This document shows positions 1-9,131 of a stretch of 64,000 bases of DNA, piece by piece. Position 1 is the stretch's first letter; each line of letters starts with the position of its first letter. The position numbers and the translations under genes are program-made. Where the stretch lies: positions 119,529-183,528 of the forward strand of contig MHBH01000040.1 in NCBI GenBank assembly GCA_001804805.1, given 5' to 3'. Below the pieces are notes generated by a model that ran no database searches, had not been told where the DNA came from, and saw only the letters and a list, made by a program, of their open reading frames with translations. Origin of the DNA: Lentisphaerae bacterium GWF2_49_21. Lineage in GTDB: Bacteria; Verrucomicrobiota; Lentisphaeria; Victivallales; GWF2-50-93.

Positions 1-259
1 GCGTGGTGTGCTTTTTTGTGACTCTCTTACAATCATCTCCATACTTCTCGACAATCTTCTTCCTTAGCTCATCGTTGGCTTTCTGCAGTGATGCGTTTTT
101 GCTGTCGTTAAGCTTTTCCAAGTCAATATCCAAATTGCTTTTACCATATCGGATACTGCACTGAGTTACTGTTTCATCAAGCCTGGCCTGGCAGTTCTGT
201 GACACGACAAAGAAAAGTAGAGGAACCAACTGAAGTTTTAAAAGAAATGATGTTTTCAT
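1..259 (-). CDS. Partial secreted protein, N-terminal 86 residues
   Basis: The reading frame opens at an ATG at 259 and runs off the window edge, so the C-terminus is missing. A purine-rich ribosome site (AAAGGAAAC) lies just upstream. The N-terminus (MKTSFLLKLQLVPLLFFVVS) has a positive start and a hydrophobic stretch, and is a plausible Sec signal peptide followed by QNCQARLDETVTQC. The visible mature part is polar, helical and lysine-rich. I do not recognise a family. A lipoprotein is possible (Cys near residue 21), but the lipobox is poor. Confidence 0.6.
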   Translation of the reverse strand, partial: MKTSFLLKLQLVPLLFFVVSQNCQARLDETVTQCSIRYGKSNLDIDLEKLNDSKNASLQKANDELRKKIVEKYGDDCKRVTKKHTT

Positions 260-379
260 TGTTTCCTTTCAGTATACTCTTTCTATGGACTTTAATGCCG
301 CTTCAATATTTTTCAACGCCCTGCTAATTTCAGCATCTGTCCAAATTAAAATAGTAAGAGTGTGACCCCGTTATCCTAA

Positions 380-1111
380 TTAAAATACCTTTCTGCATTC
401 TTTTTCGACAATACATTCATTGCATAGCGGTTTTTTGGGTTTGCACCATTTTCTCCCGATTTCCCAGCAGGAGAAATCAATGATTCCAGGAAACTCGGGA
501 TTTAGCTCCCTTGCCTTGTAAATAATCAACTCGTTATTTGCGTCTTTCGGAACAAACCCCATTCTTTTCATCACCCTGTAAATGTGGATGTCTGGAGATA
601 TATCAATGGAATAATTGTCGGAAAATGGGATTCTAAACTGCCTTGCCAATATATTAGCTGCCATAGTGGAAATCTTTATGCCACTTCCTTTGAATTCCAA
701 GAACCTATAGACAACTGTGGAACTGCTTGGGCAGTTATTCCATATGTTTGCAGCATTGCCCTTATATTTCCTGCGAATATCGGAGATAGCTTCGTGAAAT
801 ACTTCTGCCATTGTATTGTTGAAGCGATGAAGCTTTTTACGATTGAAAATGGATTTAAATTCTCTCAGTTTGATCTTTTCAAGGTCACGTAATTCAAAGG
901 TGGATGTTTCCTTGTATATCTCATACGGTATAGCCCATGCCCTCTCTGCTTTGATTTGCCTGTCCATTAGGCAAGCTAAGACATAAGCATGAGGATATTT
1001 CTTCAGGTCATTGAGGAATTTATTCGCCTTTTCATCATCAACAAAATGTACAATCTGGCTTTTAGGATTGGAAAACCGTTTTTTTGCAATTTTCACGAGT
1101 AAATTATTCAT
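380..1111 (-). CDS. Endonuclease III-like (HhH-GPD) DNA glycosylase with FeS loop
   Basis: This 243-residue protein has the marks of the endonuclease III superfamily, which excises damaged or mismatched bases. The helix-hairpin-helix segment KGSGIKIS (141-148) places Lys146 where EndoIII has its Schiff-base lysine. Asp174 in ISPDIHIYRV matches the catalytic aspartate. The C-terminus has the four-cysteine cluster pattern C-x6-C-x2-C-x5-C (Cys223, 230, 233, 239). The N-terminal half is longer and less typical than in Nth or MutY. Its position beside a restriction-modification gene suggests a mismatch-repair or accessory role linked to methylated DNA, but that is inference. It lies downstream of the 406-residue unknown gene on the same strand, about 100 bp away. 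Confidence 0.8.
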   Translation of the reverse strand: MNNLLVKIAKKRFSNPKSQIVHFVDDEKANKFLNDLKKYPHAYVLACLMDRQIKAERAWAIPYEIYKETSTFELRDLEKIKLREFKSIFNRKKLHRFNNTMAEVFHEAISDIRRKYKGNAANIWNNCPSSSTVVYRFLEFKGSGIKISTMAANILARQFRIPFSDNYSIDISPDIHIYRVMKRMGFVPKDANNELIIYKARELNPEFPGIIDFSCWEIGRKWCKPKKPLCNECIVEKECRKVF

Positions 1112-1213
1112 AATATCCTTTAGCTTTTATTCTCCTTCATGCACTTTTAAATTGTTACCAGCTTATTATCAAAGACATAACCTGCAACGACCAGCATCAT
1201 CCCTCCAAGATAA

Positions 1214-2434
1214 CTATTTAAATATAGAAGGATACATGTTATTTATAAACATTATTGGTCCATTTTTAGGAATAACTTTGTCAAAAACAAACTGATCTAA
1301 TACTCCAACAGCTAAACCAGCTGGAGGATATAAACTTCCAATCAATGTCTTAGCAAGAAATTTAAGCGCAGTTCCATCTCTTGCCCTAAGCCAGCTGGGA
1401 AGTTTTGAATTGAATGAAGACATTTGATCTTGAATTTCTTTGTCAGTCAAAGTATCAATATTCCCTATCCAGTCTCTAAATGCAATACATTCAGGCGACT
1501 GTCTAATTTCCAATAATCTACATATGTCTATTTTTTTATTCTCAAAGTCTATGTCAGGAAATTTTAAATCAACAATTCTATTAATATTGTTTTCGATTTT
1601 ATTTGGATTAACTTTTGACAATAAAAACATGAGCTTGTTTTGAGGAAAGCCAATCTCGCTATTTATAAAACCTGACATTGCAGAGAAGTATTCCATCTCT
1701 TCAAATCTAATATTCAATCTTCCAATACTAAGCAATGCAGATTCAATTAGCTTATGTACTTTTTCTTCCGAAATATTTACCTTGCTCGCTAAATTATTAT
1801 CGACCTTAAAGTGATCCGATCCGATTTGATGAATTTTTATGGAATAATCAGAATCATTAATTTCAATTCCAGTATCTTTGAGGAAAACTGCGTTTATTGA
1901 CTTCTTAATCAATGCCTCTTCATTCCTTAAATCATAATACATCTGATTCAATGCCTTGGCACCAAATTTTTCCAAGCACGGGAACGTTGCTCCGTTAACA
2001 AGATCCTCTAATTCCAGCTTTTCTTTTAGTTTTAAGCCGCTTATGCTACGGATAGAATCAAGAGTTATGTTTTTATCATTGAATTTATCCATTACTTTTA
2101 TCACGGAAAACTCATAGCAATATTTTGGAAGCGTCTTTACTTCTACGCCCATGCTTTTCGACTTTCTTTCTAACTGCCCAACGGCCATTATATCATAATT
2201 AAGCTTTATCGAATTGGATGATAACAGTTTTTTAGTGCCATCGTATCCAAAATATCTTATAAACAATGGAATTTCTTTTAGCCGTGCGGATTGAAGAATA
2301 TAGGTGTCAAATATTATAAGCCTGTTGATAAATGACTTAAGGTTGAACTTGATTCCGTTGTTTTCTCTAATTGAAACAGCACAAGGGGCAATTAATCGTC
2401 TATTAAAATTTAATTGTTCCATTTTATGAATCAC
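1214..2434 (-). CDS. Unknown protein coupled to restriction-modification gene
   Basis: I do not recognise a family in this 406-residue protein. It is AT-rich, mostly helical by composition, and has no signal peptide. The only hydrophobic stretch is a glycine-rich segment near the C-terminus (FLAKTLIGSLYPPAGLAVGVLDQ), which could be a membrane-active or buried helix. The frame starts with GTG at 2434, overlapping the TGA of the upstream restriction-modification gene in a GTGA junction, so the two are probably translationally coupled. An ATG at 2422 (MEQLNF) is an alternative start, and the GGAGG upstream fits either poorly. Position suggests an accessory defence role. Base composition is lower in GC than the housekeeping genes, which suggests transfer. 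Confidence 0.6.
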   Translation of the reverse strand: MIHKMEQLNFNRRLIAPCAVSIRENNGIKFNLKSFINRLIIFDTYILQSARLKEIPLFIRYFGYDGTKKLLSSNSIKLNYDIMAVGQLERKSKSMGVEVKTLPKYCYEFSVIKVMDKFNDKNITLDSIRSISGLKLKEKLELEDLVNGATFPCLEKFGAKALNQMYYDLRNEEALIKKSINAVFLKDTGIEINDSDYSIKIHQIGSDHFKVDNNLASKVNISEEKVHKLIESALLSIGRLNIRFEEMEYFSAMSGFINSEIGFPQNKLMFLLSKVNPNKIENNINRIVDLKFPDIDFENKKIDICRLLEIRQSPECIAFRDWIGNIDTLTDKEIQDQMSSFNSKLPSWLRARDGTALKFLAKTLIGSLYPPAGLAVGVLDQFVFDKVIPKNGPIMFINNMYPSIFK

Positions 2435-5400
2435 ACCCCCTCCACAATCTTGATTTCATCTTCCGTGAGGCCGTAGAGGGCGTAGACTAATTTGTCGATT
2501 TCCTTGTCGGTGGCGTCTATCTGGCGCTGAAGCATTGTCTTCGTTTCGGGAACCTTCGCCTCCGATAGCTTCTTGTGAAGTTCGATCATTTTTGCGACAA
2601 GAGCAATAAGTCTTTCTGACAACTGTGGCTTAGTTTTTGCTATTGGGAAGTCTTTAAAAAACACATAGCTTGGTTCGTAAAATCCCCCGCGCAACTTGGG
2701 AAGGATCATTTTAAAAAGGGAAAACGTTACTTGACTATTAAGAATTCCCAATAGGAATTTGTCATCACAAGGTATTATAAAACATTTCTGATTTGTATAA
2801 AGAGATGAGTTATCAAACAAGAATTCCGGTCTCTTTAAGATATTAGGGTAAATTATTTTAGGCTTCTCAAACTCAGAATAATAATCAACTGCATCTTGTA
2901 TCTCATACCATTTATATTTTCCAGGTTTTCTGCCTTGCCAGCCTGTGCCTTTGAATCCATTTGGCTTTGGTGTCAAGTTTTCCCTGTAAATTTCAAGGTG
3001 TTTCAAAATTGCAGGATATTTGTTTATATCCATTCCTCGTCGTGTAAAAATAAGATATCTATCAGCTTCAGGCGTTTCATATCTTTTAATATCTCTTCCT
3101 GCCAGGAACGGCTTGATAATTTCTGCGGATTTCGCATCTTCAGAAATAAGGCGATTGCGAGTTTCGCAGTCAATCACAAAGGCTTCGTTAAGGCCGGTAA
3201 GAACTCCTCTATAGATTTCTCCTTTCGCATATTCACCGAGAGGGATTCCAGCCTTGCGAAGTTTTTCTAGAAGGTTTTGGCTCTCCTGATTCACCAGAGT
3301 CCAAGCAGTATCGTCAAGGGAGGACTTCTTTAGAGGGAATGAAACTTCTTTTACAAAATTATTCAGGTTCGAGAAATCAAGACTTGCGATGTTCGCAACA
3401 TTAAATTCTGAATTCGGTTTGGCCCTTTTAATCCGGATAATACACGGGTAAGTCGTGGCATTCTCAAAGACGGGCAGATCTCCGAAGTCTGTAATTTCCT
3501 CGATGCACTGCTGCTTTAGCCAAGTCCGCAGAGGCTTCCCGTAATTTGCCCGCATCCACTTGTTGGCAACGATATAACTGAAATAGCCACCTTCACGCAG
3601 GAGAGATACGCCTTTCTCAATGAAATACGTATAAAGGTCGGCGGTTCCGGCGAAGGTCTTATAGTGAGTCTGGGCATAAGTCTTGAACTGTTCGCCAAGG
3701 GTTTCCTGTCGGACATACGGCGGATTACCGATCACCGCATCAAAGCCACGGATATCCGCCTCATTGTCTTTTTGTTGGAGTACAAACTTTGGTTTGTCTT
3801 TTCCCTCTCTAGAAGAGCAAGCTAAAGCTTGTACTCCAACGTTGAATATCTCCGGGAACTGACTTTCCCAATCGAAGGCGTTTACACGGATCATCTCTTC
3901 TTCATTGAAAAGATCGGACTGCCTGTCCTTGTAGAAGTCGGAACCTATCAGGGAGTTTCCGCATTTGATGTTCTGACCAAGGTCCGGGAGCGCGCGTTCG
4001 TGGAAAAGCTGTCCCTGCATCGTCTCCTCGTTCTCCCCTTCCAGGACTTTCAGCAGCAGTGAAAGCTTCGTGACCTCCACCGCCTGCGAATCAATGTCAA
4101 CCCCGTAAATATGCTCAAGCAGAATTCTTTTGCGTTCGTTGATGGTGAGTTTCCAGTCGCCGGTCGAACCGCGCCTAATTCTTGGATTCTTGCCTTTGGA
4201 ATATTTCTCCGGATTCTGATTGTACTGCTTCAGATACCAGTCGAGGAGACGTTGGTATGCAACAATCAAAAAGGAACCCGAACCGCACGCCGGATCAAGA
4301 ACGCGCAAAGGCGAAGATTTGCCGATTGAATAGGTTTCAAGAAGCTTGCCGAGGGTGTTATCCACGATGTAATCGACGATATATGTAGGAGTGTAATAGA
4401 CGCCGCCAGCTTTGCGGACTTCCGGTTTCTCTTCGACCTTCGCCTGGTGTCCTTCGGTAAGACGGATCACTTTTCCAAGGAACTGTTCATAGACCTGACC
4501 AAGTATGTCGGCGGGCAGGACGGAGAACTCGAAGGGACATTCAGGATAGTAGAGCGTCCCTATGATCTCCTTGAATATCTTGTCATCAATCTTGATGCCT
4601 GGCGTCAGGGCATCCAGACCTTCGGGGCGTTCCTTTTCCTCGTTGAAATGGAAGAGACCGGAATTGTAGCGCGAATCGGCCTCGCGGAAATACTGGACAA
4701 GCCTCTCATATATGTTCACACCGTTCTGGAGCGCGCCGAGGCGACCATAGTGTTCAATTCCGCGATCTTCGCAGATTCTCAGGAAGATGAGGCGGTCGAT
4801 GGTCTTCTGGACGGCGAAATTTAGTTCGCGCTGGGAAAGCTGCGAATTCCGCACGGCAATATTCTTTGCGAGGTTCGCACGCCAGTTCTCGATTTCCTCG
4901 AGGAACGAGGCGTCGACGGAAGCCGTGCCCTTTTTGCCTTTTGCGGTTTCCGCATATTTGTCGAATGAACCTTTGAGAATGGCTTCACGTGAGAATACCG
5001 AATATATCTCATCCCATATCTGGGGATAATCCTTGTAGGTGAAATATTTTACACGACCAAGCGCCGGGGCGTCATTCTTGTTCGGCCTTATGCGGCAGTC
5101 GTAGACGGCGAATTCCTCGAAATCGGTGAGTATGCTCAGCGGGAGCTTTGACGACCAGGCGTATCTGCGGAGCTGGTATGCGGGAGGGACTGCCTCCTTG
5201 ATGAATACAGAAGGTTTCTTGGCTTCCAAAAAGAACTTCCTTGTTCCGCCGATCCGGAAACAGTAGTCGGGCGCTTCGGTGGCGGAGCCTATCTTGATTG
5301 AATCCTCGTGTATGACATCCTTGTATGCTTCGGCGTATCCGTTCTTGTTGCCCATGTCCCAACCGAGCTGTTCGAAGAACGGATCGAGGAACTCGATCCT

Positions 5401-5493
5401 TATCTGCGCCTCCTTGTATTCGCCCGACATATAAGATTCGCGGTTGGTTTCGAATCTTTCTACGAGCTTCAGGATTTCCTGCGGCGCTGGCAT
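2431..5493 (-). CDS. Single-chain type II restriction-modification enzyme (Eco57I/TaqI-like class)
   Basis: This protein combines nuclease, N6-adenine methyltransferase and target recognition in one chain of about 1020 residues. The N-terminal part has a PD-(D/E)xK-like core (PDYCFRIGG followed by FFLEAKK). The methylase part has YYTPTYIVDYI, the AdoMet motif DPACGSGSFLI and the catalytic motif IV NPPY. The C-terminal part (GWQGRKPGKYKWYEIQ onward) resembles TaqI-type specificity domains. The frame stays open to 5658, but the family normally begins near MPAPQEILKLVERF, which is the ATG at 5493, so I use that start. Between PEIF and GFDAVIGNPPY there is an extra segment of about 27 residues encoded by a repeat (3774-3840). 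The gene is followed in coupled fashion by the unknown gene ending at 1214. Confidence 0.88.
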   Translation of the reverse strand: MPAPQEILKLVERFETNRESYMSGEYKEAQIRIEFLDPFFEQLGWDMGNKNGYAEAYKDVIHEDSIKIGSATEAPDYCFRIGGTRKFFLEAKKPSVFIKEAVPPAYQLRRYAWSSKLPLSILTDFEEFAVYDCRIRPNKNDAPALGRVKYFTYKDYPQIWDEIYSVFSREAILKGSFDKYAETAKGKKGTASVDASFLEEIENWRANLAKNIAVRNSQLSQRELNFAVQKTIDRLIFLRICEDRGIEHYGRLGALQNGVNIYERLVQYFREADSRYNSGLFHFNEEKERPEGLDALTPGIKIDDKIFKEIIGTLYYPECPFEFSVLPADILGQVYEQFLGKVIRLTEGHQAKVEEKPEVRKAGGVYYTPTYIVDYIVDNTLGKLLETYSIGKSSPLRVLDPACGSGSFLIVAYQRLLDWYLKQYNQNPEKYSKGKNPRIRRGSTGDWKLTINERKRILLEHIYGVDIDSQAVEVTKLSLLLKVLEGENEETMQGQLFHERALPDLGQNIKCGNSLIGSDFYKDRQSDLFNEEEMIRVNAFDWESQFPEIFNVGVQALACSSREGKDKPKFVLQQKDNEADIRGFDAVIGNPPYVRQETLGEQFKTYAQTHYKTFAGTADLYTYFIEKGVSLLREGGYFSYIVANKWMRANYGKPLRTWLKQQCIEEITDFGDLPVFENATTYPCIIRIKRAKPNSEFNVANIASLDFSNLNNFVKEVSFPLKKSSLDDTAWTLVNQESQNLLEKLRKAGIPLGEYAKGEIYRGVLTGLNEAFVIDCETRNRLISEDAKSAEIIKPFLAGRDIKRYETPEADRYLIFTRRGMDINKYPAILKHLEIYRENLTPKPNGFKGTGWQGRKPGKYKWYEIQDAVDYYSEFEKPKIIYPNILKRPEFLFDNSSLYTNQKCFIIPCDDKFLLGILNSQVTFSLFKMILPKLRGGFYEPSYVFFKDFPIAKTKPQLSERLIALVAKMIELHKKLSEAKVPETKTMLQRQIDATDKEIDKLVYALYGLTEDEIKIVEGV
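3774..3840. repeat. Palindromic repeat inserted in frame in the restriction gene
   Basis: The ends form a perfect 12-bp inverted repeat (GTTGGAGTACAA and TTGTACTCCAAC). Each half carries its own small hairpin: AAACTTTGGTTT on the left and AAGCTAAAGCTT on the right. A nearly identical left half (one base different) lies between genes at 63080-63106. The element is translated here as part of the segment VGVQALACSSREGKDKPKFV, which methylases of this class normally lack. Confidence 0.8.
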
Positions 5494-5606
5494 TGTGTGA
5501 AGACCCCCGGGGTTAAAAGATTCTCTTAAGATACTCCGTTTTACCTGTTGTAAAAGATTCGCAAGGGCAAGAACTCGGTACTCTTGAGTAAAGGAAACTT
5601 CCTGGC

Positions 5607-5852
5607 TTAACGGTGTTCCCCATATTGAGCATTGTCTTCGCTGACCTTCAGAAGGCATGAAGAATGGCTTGGAAAAGCTTTATTCCTCGACTTCAGCACC
5701 ATGCTCTTACTTATTACAGGCCAGCCTTCTTTTTTCAGCTTTTCAGTGTTCCGCTTCAGTCTTGCAGCAAATGAATGCAAATCATTCCCACATTCATCCT
5801 GGATCTTCATTCCGGCCTTGCGGACTTCCTCCACAACTGAATCTTTCAACAT
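5607..5852 (-). CDS. Small antitoxin-like protein paired with PIN gene
   Basis: This 81-residue protein begins MLKDSVVEEVRKAGMKIQDE, the N-terminal style of small partners found next to PIN-domain toxins of this type. Its ATG at 5852 lies two bases after the stop codon of the PIN gene, with GGGAG ahead of it, so the two genes form one operon in toxin-first order. The first 50-60 residues look typical. The C-terminal tail (about SRNKAFPSHSSC onward) is less convincing and may reflect drift. By analogy it would neutralise the ribonuclease; no DNA-binding motif is obvious. Confidence 0.6.
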   Translation of the reverse strand: MLKDSVVEEVRKAGMKIQDECGNDLHSFAARLKRNTEKLKKEGWPVISKSMVLKSRNKAFPSHSSCLLKVSEDNAQYGEHR

Positions 5853-5854
5853 GT

Positions 5855-6337
5855 TTAATCTCCCTTGTGAAAATCTAAAAGTTCCTCAGGCGTACATATT
5901 TCAGGTGTTCTAAATCCCAGCCTGCTATTAAACCTGGCAAGCTCAAGCTTAATATGAGCGTTCGCAAGATGTTTGCAATTCCAAGTCAAAAGAAAATCCA
6001 TTTCATAATACACCGTATATGCTATGTGAAACACATCCCTGAAAAGTTTGTCTGGAAAAGAAAAATGCCTCATGTATTTTGCTGCAATTGGCTCGATCTT
6101 GGGATTGTAGTCAAGAACTGGAATTCCTGCCAGCAACTCAATTCTCTTTTCTGCAAATGATGGATTGCCTGCACTTATTTCCTCAATGACCACATCCGAA
6201 ATGAAGAGCTTGTATTCTTTTCGCCTGCGCTGCCACCATTCTGATGTAATCTGACGATGTCCGAGTATTATTATATTGTCTGTCCTTTTACCAACAAGGT
6301 AACTGGGAATCGTAGTTTCAACGTAGACGTTATACAT
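5855..6337 (-). CDS. PIN-domain ribonuclease toxin (VapC-like)
   Basis: The 160-residue protein has the PIN-domain layout: an N-terminal strand with an acidic residue (MYNVYVETTIPSYL), a central acidic motif (SDVVIEEISAG), RDVFHIAYTVYYEMD, and the C-terminal LLTWNCKHLAN typical of one PIN subfamily. PIN toxins cleave RNA with Mg2+ held by three or four acidic residues. Here the first is Glu in YVET rather than the usual Asp, which I take to be a subfamily trait. It sits directly upstream of a small antitoxin-like gene. Confidence 0.8.
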   Translation of the reverse strand: MYNVYVETTIPSYLVGKRTDNIIILGHRQITSEWWQRRRKEYKLFISDVVIEEISAGNPSFAEKRIELLAGIPVLDYNPKIEPIAAKYMRHFSFPDKLFRDVFHIAYTVYYEMDFLLTWNCKHLANAHIKLELARFNSRLGFRTPEICTPEELLDFHKGD

Positions 6338-6358
6338 TTTTGAATTCTCCTAATTCAT

Positions 6359-7717
6359 TCAATGCTTAAGTTCTTTCAGTTTGCGGTGGAGCGTACGCCT
6401 GCTGATTCCTAATTTCGCGGAGGCCTTGGTGATATTTCCACTGCATTCGTCGAGAGCCTTCTGGATCAGCATTTTCTCCGTCTTGTCGATATTGAGCGAA
6501 TTGGAAGAAAGTACAGGTTTCGCAAGCCCGGGCGAGAACGCCTCGCGGATATAGACGGGCACATTGTGGAGATCCAGCATTCTGCTCCTGCTGAGCACGA
6601 CCATCCGTTCCACACAGTTGCGAAGTTCGCGGATGTTCCCCGGCCAGGAAAACCTGCAAAGGACATTCAGCGCCTCCTCTGAAATGCTCATTGAATCCTT
6701 CTTGTTCTCCCTGGAGAAATCATCAAGGAAATGCTTCACGAGAAGAGGAATATCCTCCTGTCTTTCCCGGAGCGGTGGAAGATGGATCGCCACCACGAAA
6801 AGACGGAAATAAAGGTCCTCCCGGAATTTTCCATCGGCAACCAATGTCTTCAGATCCTTATTGGTTGCTGTGATCACCCTGGTGTCAGTGGCAATGGCAC
6901 CCGCGCCGCCGACCCTCTCGAATGTCCTCGTCTCAAGAGCCCTGAGGATCTTGACCTGCACTGACTGGTCGATATCGCCGATTTCATCGAGGAAAAGAGT
7001 CCCTCCGTCCGCAAGTTCAAAACGTCCCTTGCGCTGTTCAGAGGCGCCGGTGAAGGATCCCTTCTCATGTCCGAACAATTCGCTTTCGAGGAGTGTAGGC
7101 GGAAGGGCCGCGCAATGCACGGCGACGAACTGTCCGGTCCTGCCGCTGAGCGCATGGATTGAGTGGGCTATCATCTCCTTGCCTGTTCCGCTCTCTCCGG
7201 TTATCATGACGGTAGTGCGGGCCGGGGCGACCTGTTTGACGGTTTCAAAGACTTCGTGCATGCAGGCGGACTTGCCGATGATGTCGCCAATCTCATAGCT
7301 GCGGTTCAACTTCCGTTTCAGCTCCTTGTTCTCCTCGGTAAGCTGTTTCTTCTCCACAGCCCTTTTGACCATGAGTTCAAACTGGTCAAGGCTGAGCGGC
7401 TTCTGTATGAATTCAAACGCCCCGATCCTTGTCGCCTCAACTGCGGAAGGGATGGAACCGTAGGCGGTCATGACAATGCAGACCGGCTGGGGATCCTTCG
7501 CAAGAGACTCCTTCAGCACTTCCATGCCGTCCGCCCCCGGCATCTTCAGATCAGTCACGACAATATCAAAATTATTTTTCCTGAGGATATTTATCGCCCG
7601 GGAACCGTCCTCGGCGAGAGTCAGGTCGTATTCCCGCTGGAGCAGACGGCTTATCCCCTCGCGTGTCGATCTCTCGTCATCAACCAGAAGTATGCTGTAT
7701 CTTCTATTGTTCGCCAT
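6359..7717 (-). CDS. NtrC-family sigma-54 response regulator
   Basis: This 452-residue regulator has three domains in order. The receiver (about 5-120) contains SILLVDDERS and the phosphoacceptor motif VVTDLKMPG. The sigma-54 AAA+ domain (about 145-370) contains Walker A GESGTGKE, the GSFTGA loop that contacts sigma-54, and the arginine finger region. The C-terminal Fis-type helix-turn-helix contains ITKASAKLGISRRTLHRKL. The frame is open to 7795, but the ATG at 7717 (MANNRRYS) has a strong GAGGAGG site eight bases upstream and matches the family start. The partner kinase gene lies about 250 bp upstream on the same strand. GSFTGA instead of the common GAFTGA is a mild change. Confidence 0.93.
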   Translation of the reverse strand: MANNRRYSILLVDDERSTREGISRLLQREYDLTLAEDGSRAINILRKNNFDIVVTDLKMPGADGMEVLKESLAKDPQPVCIVMTAYGSIPSAVEATRIGAFEFIQKPLSLDQFELMVKRAVEKKQLTEENKELKRKLNRSYEIGDIIGKSACMHEVFETVKQVAPARTTVMITGESGTGKEMIAHSIHALSGRTGQFVAVHCAALPPTLLESELFGHEKGSFTGASEQRKGRFELADGGTLFLDEIGDIDQSVQVKILRALETRTFERVGGAGAIATDTRVITATNKDLKTLVADGKFREDLYFRLFVVAIHLPPLRERQEDIPLLVKHFLDDFSRENKKDSMSISEEALNVLCRFSWPGNIRELRNCVERMVVLSRSRMLDLHNVPVYIREAFSPGLAKPVLSSNSLNIDKTEKMLIQKALDECSGNITKASAKLGISRRTLHRKLKELKH

Positions 7718-7754
7718 GTTAACAACCTCCTCATCATGCGGAACGCATGATAAT

Positions 7755-7938
7755 AAATCCCAAGTTCCAAGCTCCAAAATCCAAACAACTTCCAATGTTC
7801 AAACAAATACAGGAACAGCCCTCACGGACTTTAACTGCTGACAATCAAGAACACGTCTTGCGACGTTGACTACAAGCATATTCAATCTTTAAGAAATTGC
7901 ATTCGTTAGTAGTCAAGCTCGCTAGAGCTGTTCTTTTC
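7755..7938. repeat. Intergenic repeat cluster: word repeat plus three variable hairpins
   Basis: Bases 7755-7808 are a quasi-periodic run of TTCCAA/CTCCAA-type words. After it come three modules sharing edges with repeats at 35588 and 63133. 7812-7839 holds GAACAGCCC...TTTAACTGC. 7848-7874 holds AGAACACGTCTTGCGACGTT with stem ACGTC/GACGT. 7902-7938 is in the opposite orientation, with flank GTAGTCAA, stem AGCTC/GAGCT and tail TGTTCTTTT. No gene is visible in this gap between the kinase and its regulator. Confidence 0.65.
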
Positions 7939-7970
7939 TTGATATATATTCACCGGCTCTCCGATTCAGG

Positions 7971-9131
7971 TTACTGCCTTCCCTGCGCAGGGGGCAGAAG
8001 CCTTATTTTCCTTGCCACAAGAGGGAATACAATCTTGAAAACTGTTCCCTTGCCATGTTCGCTTTCGACGGAGAGTTCGGCGCCATGCTCCCTGATAATC
8101 CTCTCGACGATCATAAGGCCTAGTCCGCTGCCGTCCTTCCTTGTCGTATAATAAGGCTTGAAAACCCTGCTTATCTCATCGGAAGCAATTCCTTTTCCGG
8201 TATCGGCGAAATCGAGTTCGACCTTGTTCTCGTCGAATGAACAAGATATGTTCATCGTTCCGCCCTCTGGCATCGCCTGTATGGCATTCCTAATTATATT
8301 GTAGAAAGCCTGTTTCAACTGGCCGGCATCCCCATTTACGAGCGGGCATTCATCGGCCCATGAACACTCGACCTTGATCTTCTTGTTCTCAATCTCATAC
8401 TGCATGAAATTGAGCGTTTCAATTATGAGCATCTTGAGATCGAGACTGGACATCACCGGAGCTGTTGGGCGCAATGCCTGCAGGAACTGGGCTATTATAG
8501 TGTCGAGCCTCTTCACCTCTTTGGAGGCCACGGAAAGCAGTTCAAGGGAATCCTTGTCCTTCTTGCGGCTTTTCTTGAGGTTCCTCTCAAGCAGCTGCAG
8601 ATGGATGGTCAGGCTGTTCAACGGATTTCCTATCTCATGGGCCACGCCTGCGGCAAGAAGGGATACCATCTGGGTCTTCTCCGATTCAAGCTCCTTCCTG
8701 GTGTTCAGACGGGATTCAGTGACATCATGGAGGATTATTATCGCGGTCTCCTTGTCGTCTTCGTGGGGGACGATGTAGAACATCAGGTTCCTGCGGACTG
8801 GATAAAGCACTTCGATCTCCTGCCTGGAGACCTTATACCATTCATTCGCATCCTTGTCGAGTATCCCCTTCCAGTTTACTTCCTTCAGGAACCTGTTTAT
8901 CCGCTGCTCCTCGATATTGTCGGGAATCCCGAGCATCGATATGGCAGACTTGTTGGCATAGCGAATCTTGAGCTCCTTGTCAACGACAATCACCCCCTCC
9001 TGGATGTTGTTGAAGACGGTCTGAAAAAAACCCTTCTCCCTTATCTGGCGCAGGACATACGCCTGGACATTGTCCCTGTCATGGGGTGACAACCTGTCTA
9101 TTATCCTCTCGAAATGTTTTCCTTTTGGCAT
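7971..9131 (-). CDS. Cytoplasmic PAS-histidine kinase (NtrB-like)
   Basis: This 386-residue kinase has no membrane segment. A PAS domain (about 45-155; NNIQEGVIVVDKELKIRYAN) precedes a HisKA domain with the phosphoacceptor in GVAHEIGNPLNSL. The ATP-binding domain follows, with the N box (YNIIRNAIQAMPEGG), G1 (DTGKGIA) and G2 (GSGLGLMI). It should phosphorylate the NtrC-type regulator encoded just downstream. The frame extends to 9302, but the N-terminal extension is atypical and overlaps bioD on the other strand. The ATG at 9131 (MPKGKHFER) has AGGGA about seven bases upstream, so I use it. Confidence 0.9.
   Translation of the reverse strand: MPKGKHFERIIDRLSPHDRDNVQAYVLRQIREKGFFQTVFNNIQEGVIVVDKELKIRYANKSAISMLGIPDNIEEQRINRFLKEVNWKGILDKDANEWYKVSRQEIEVLYPVRRNLMFYIVPHEDDKETAIIILHDVTESRLNTRKELESEKTQMVSLLAAGVAHEIGNPLNSLTIHLQLLERNLKKSRKKDKDSLELLSVASKEVKRLDTIIAQFLQALRPTAPVMSSLDLKMLIIETLNFMQYEIENKKIKVECSWADECPLVNGDAGQLKQAFYNIIRNAIQAMPEGGTMNISCSFDENKVELDFADTGKGIASDEISRVFKPYYTTRKDGSGLGLMIVERIIREHGAELSVESEHGKGTVFKIVFPLVARKIRLLPPAQGRQ

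Noticed and set aside
4447..4824. Plus-strand frames opposite the restriction-modification gene
   Set aside because: They are antisense shadows of a gene with strong motifs and have no domain of their own.
5494..5658. N-terminal extension of the restriction-modification gene
   Set aside because: The extra 55 residues are atypical of the family and overlap the antitoxin-like gene; the ATG at 5493 gives the normal N-terminus.
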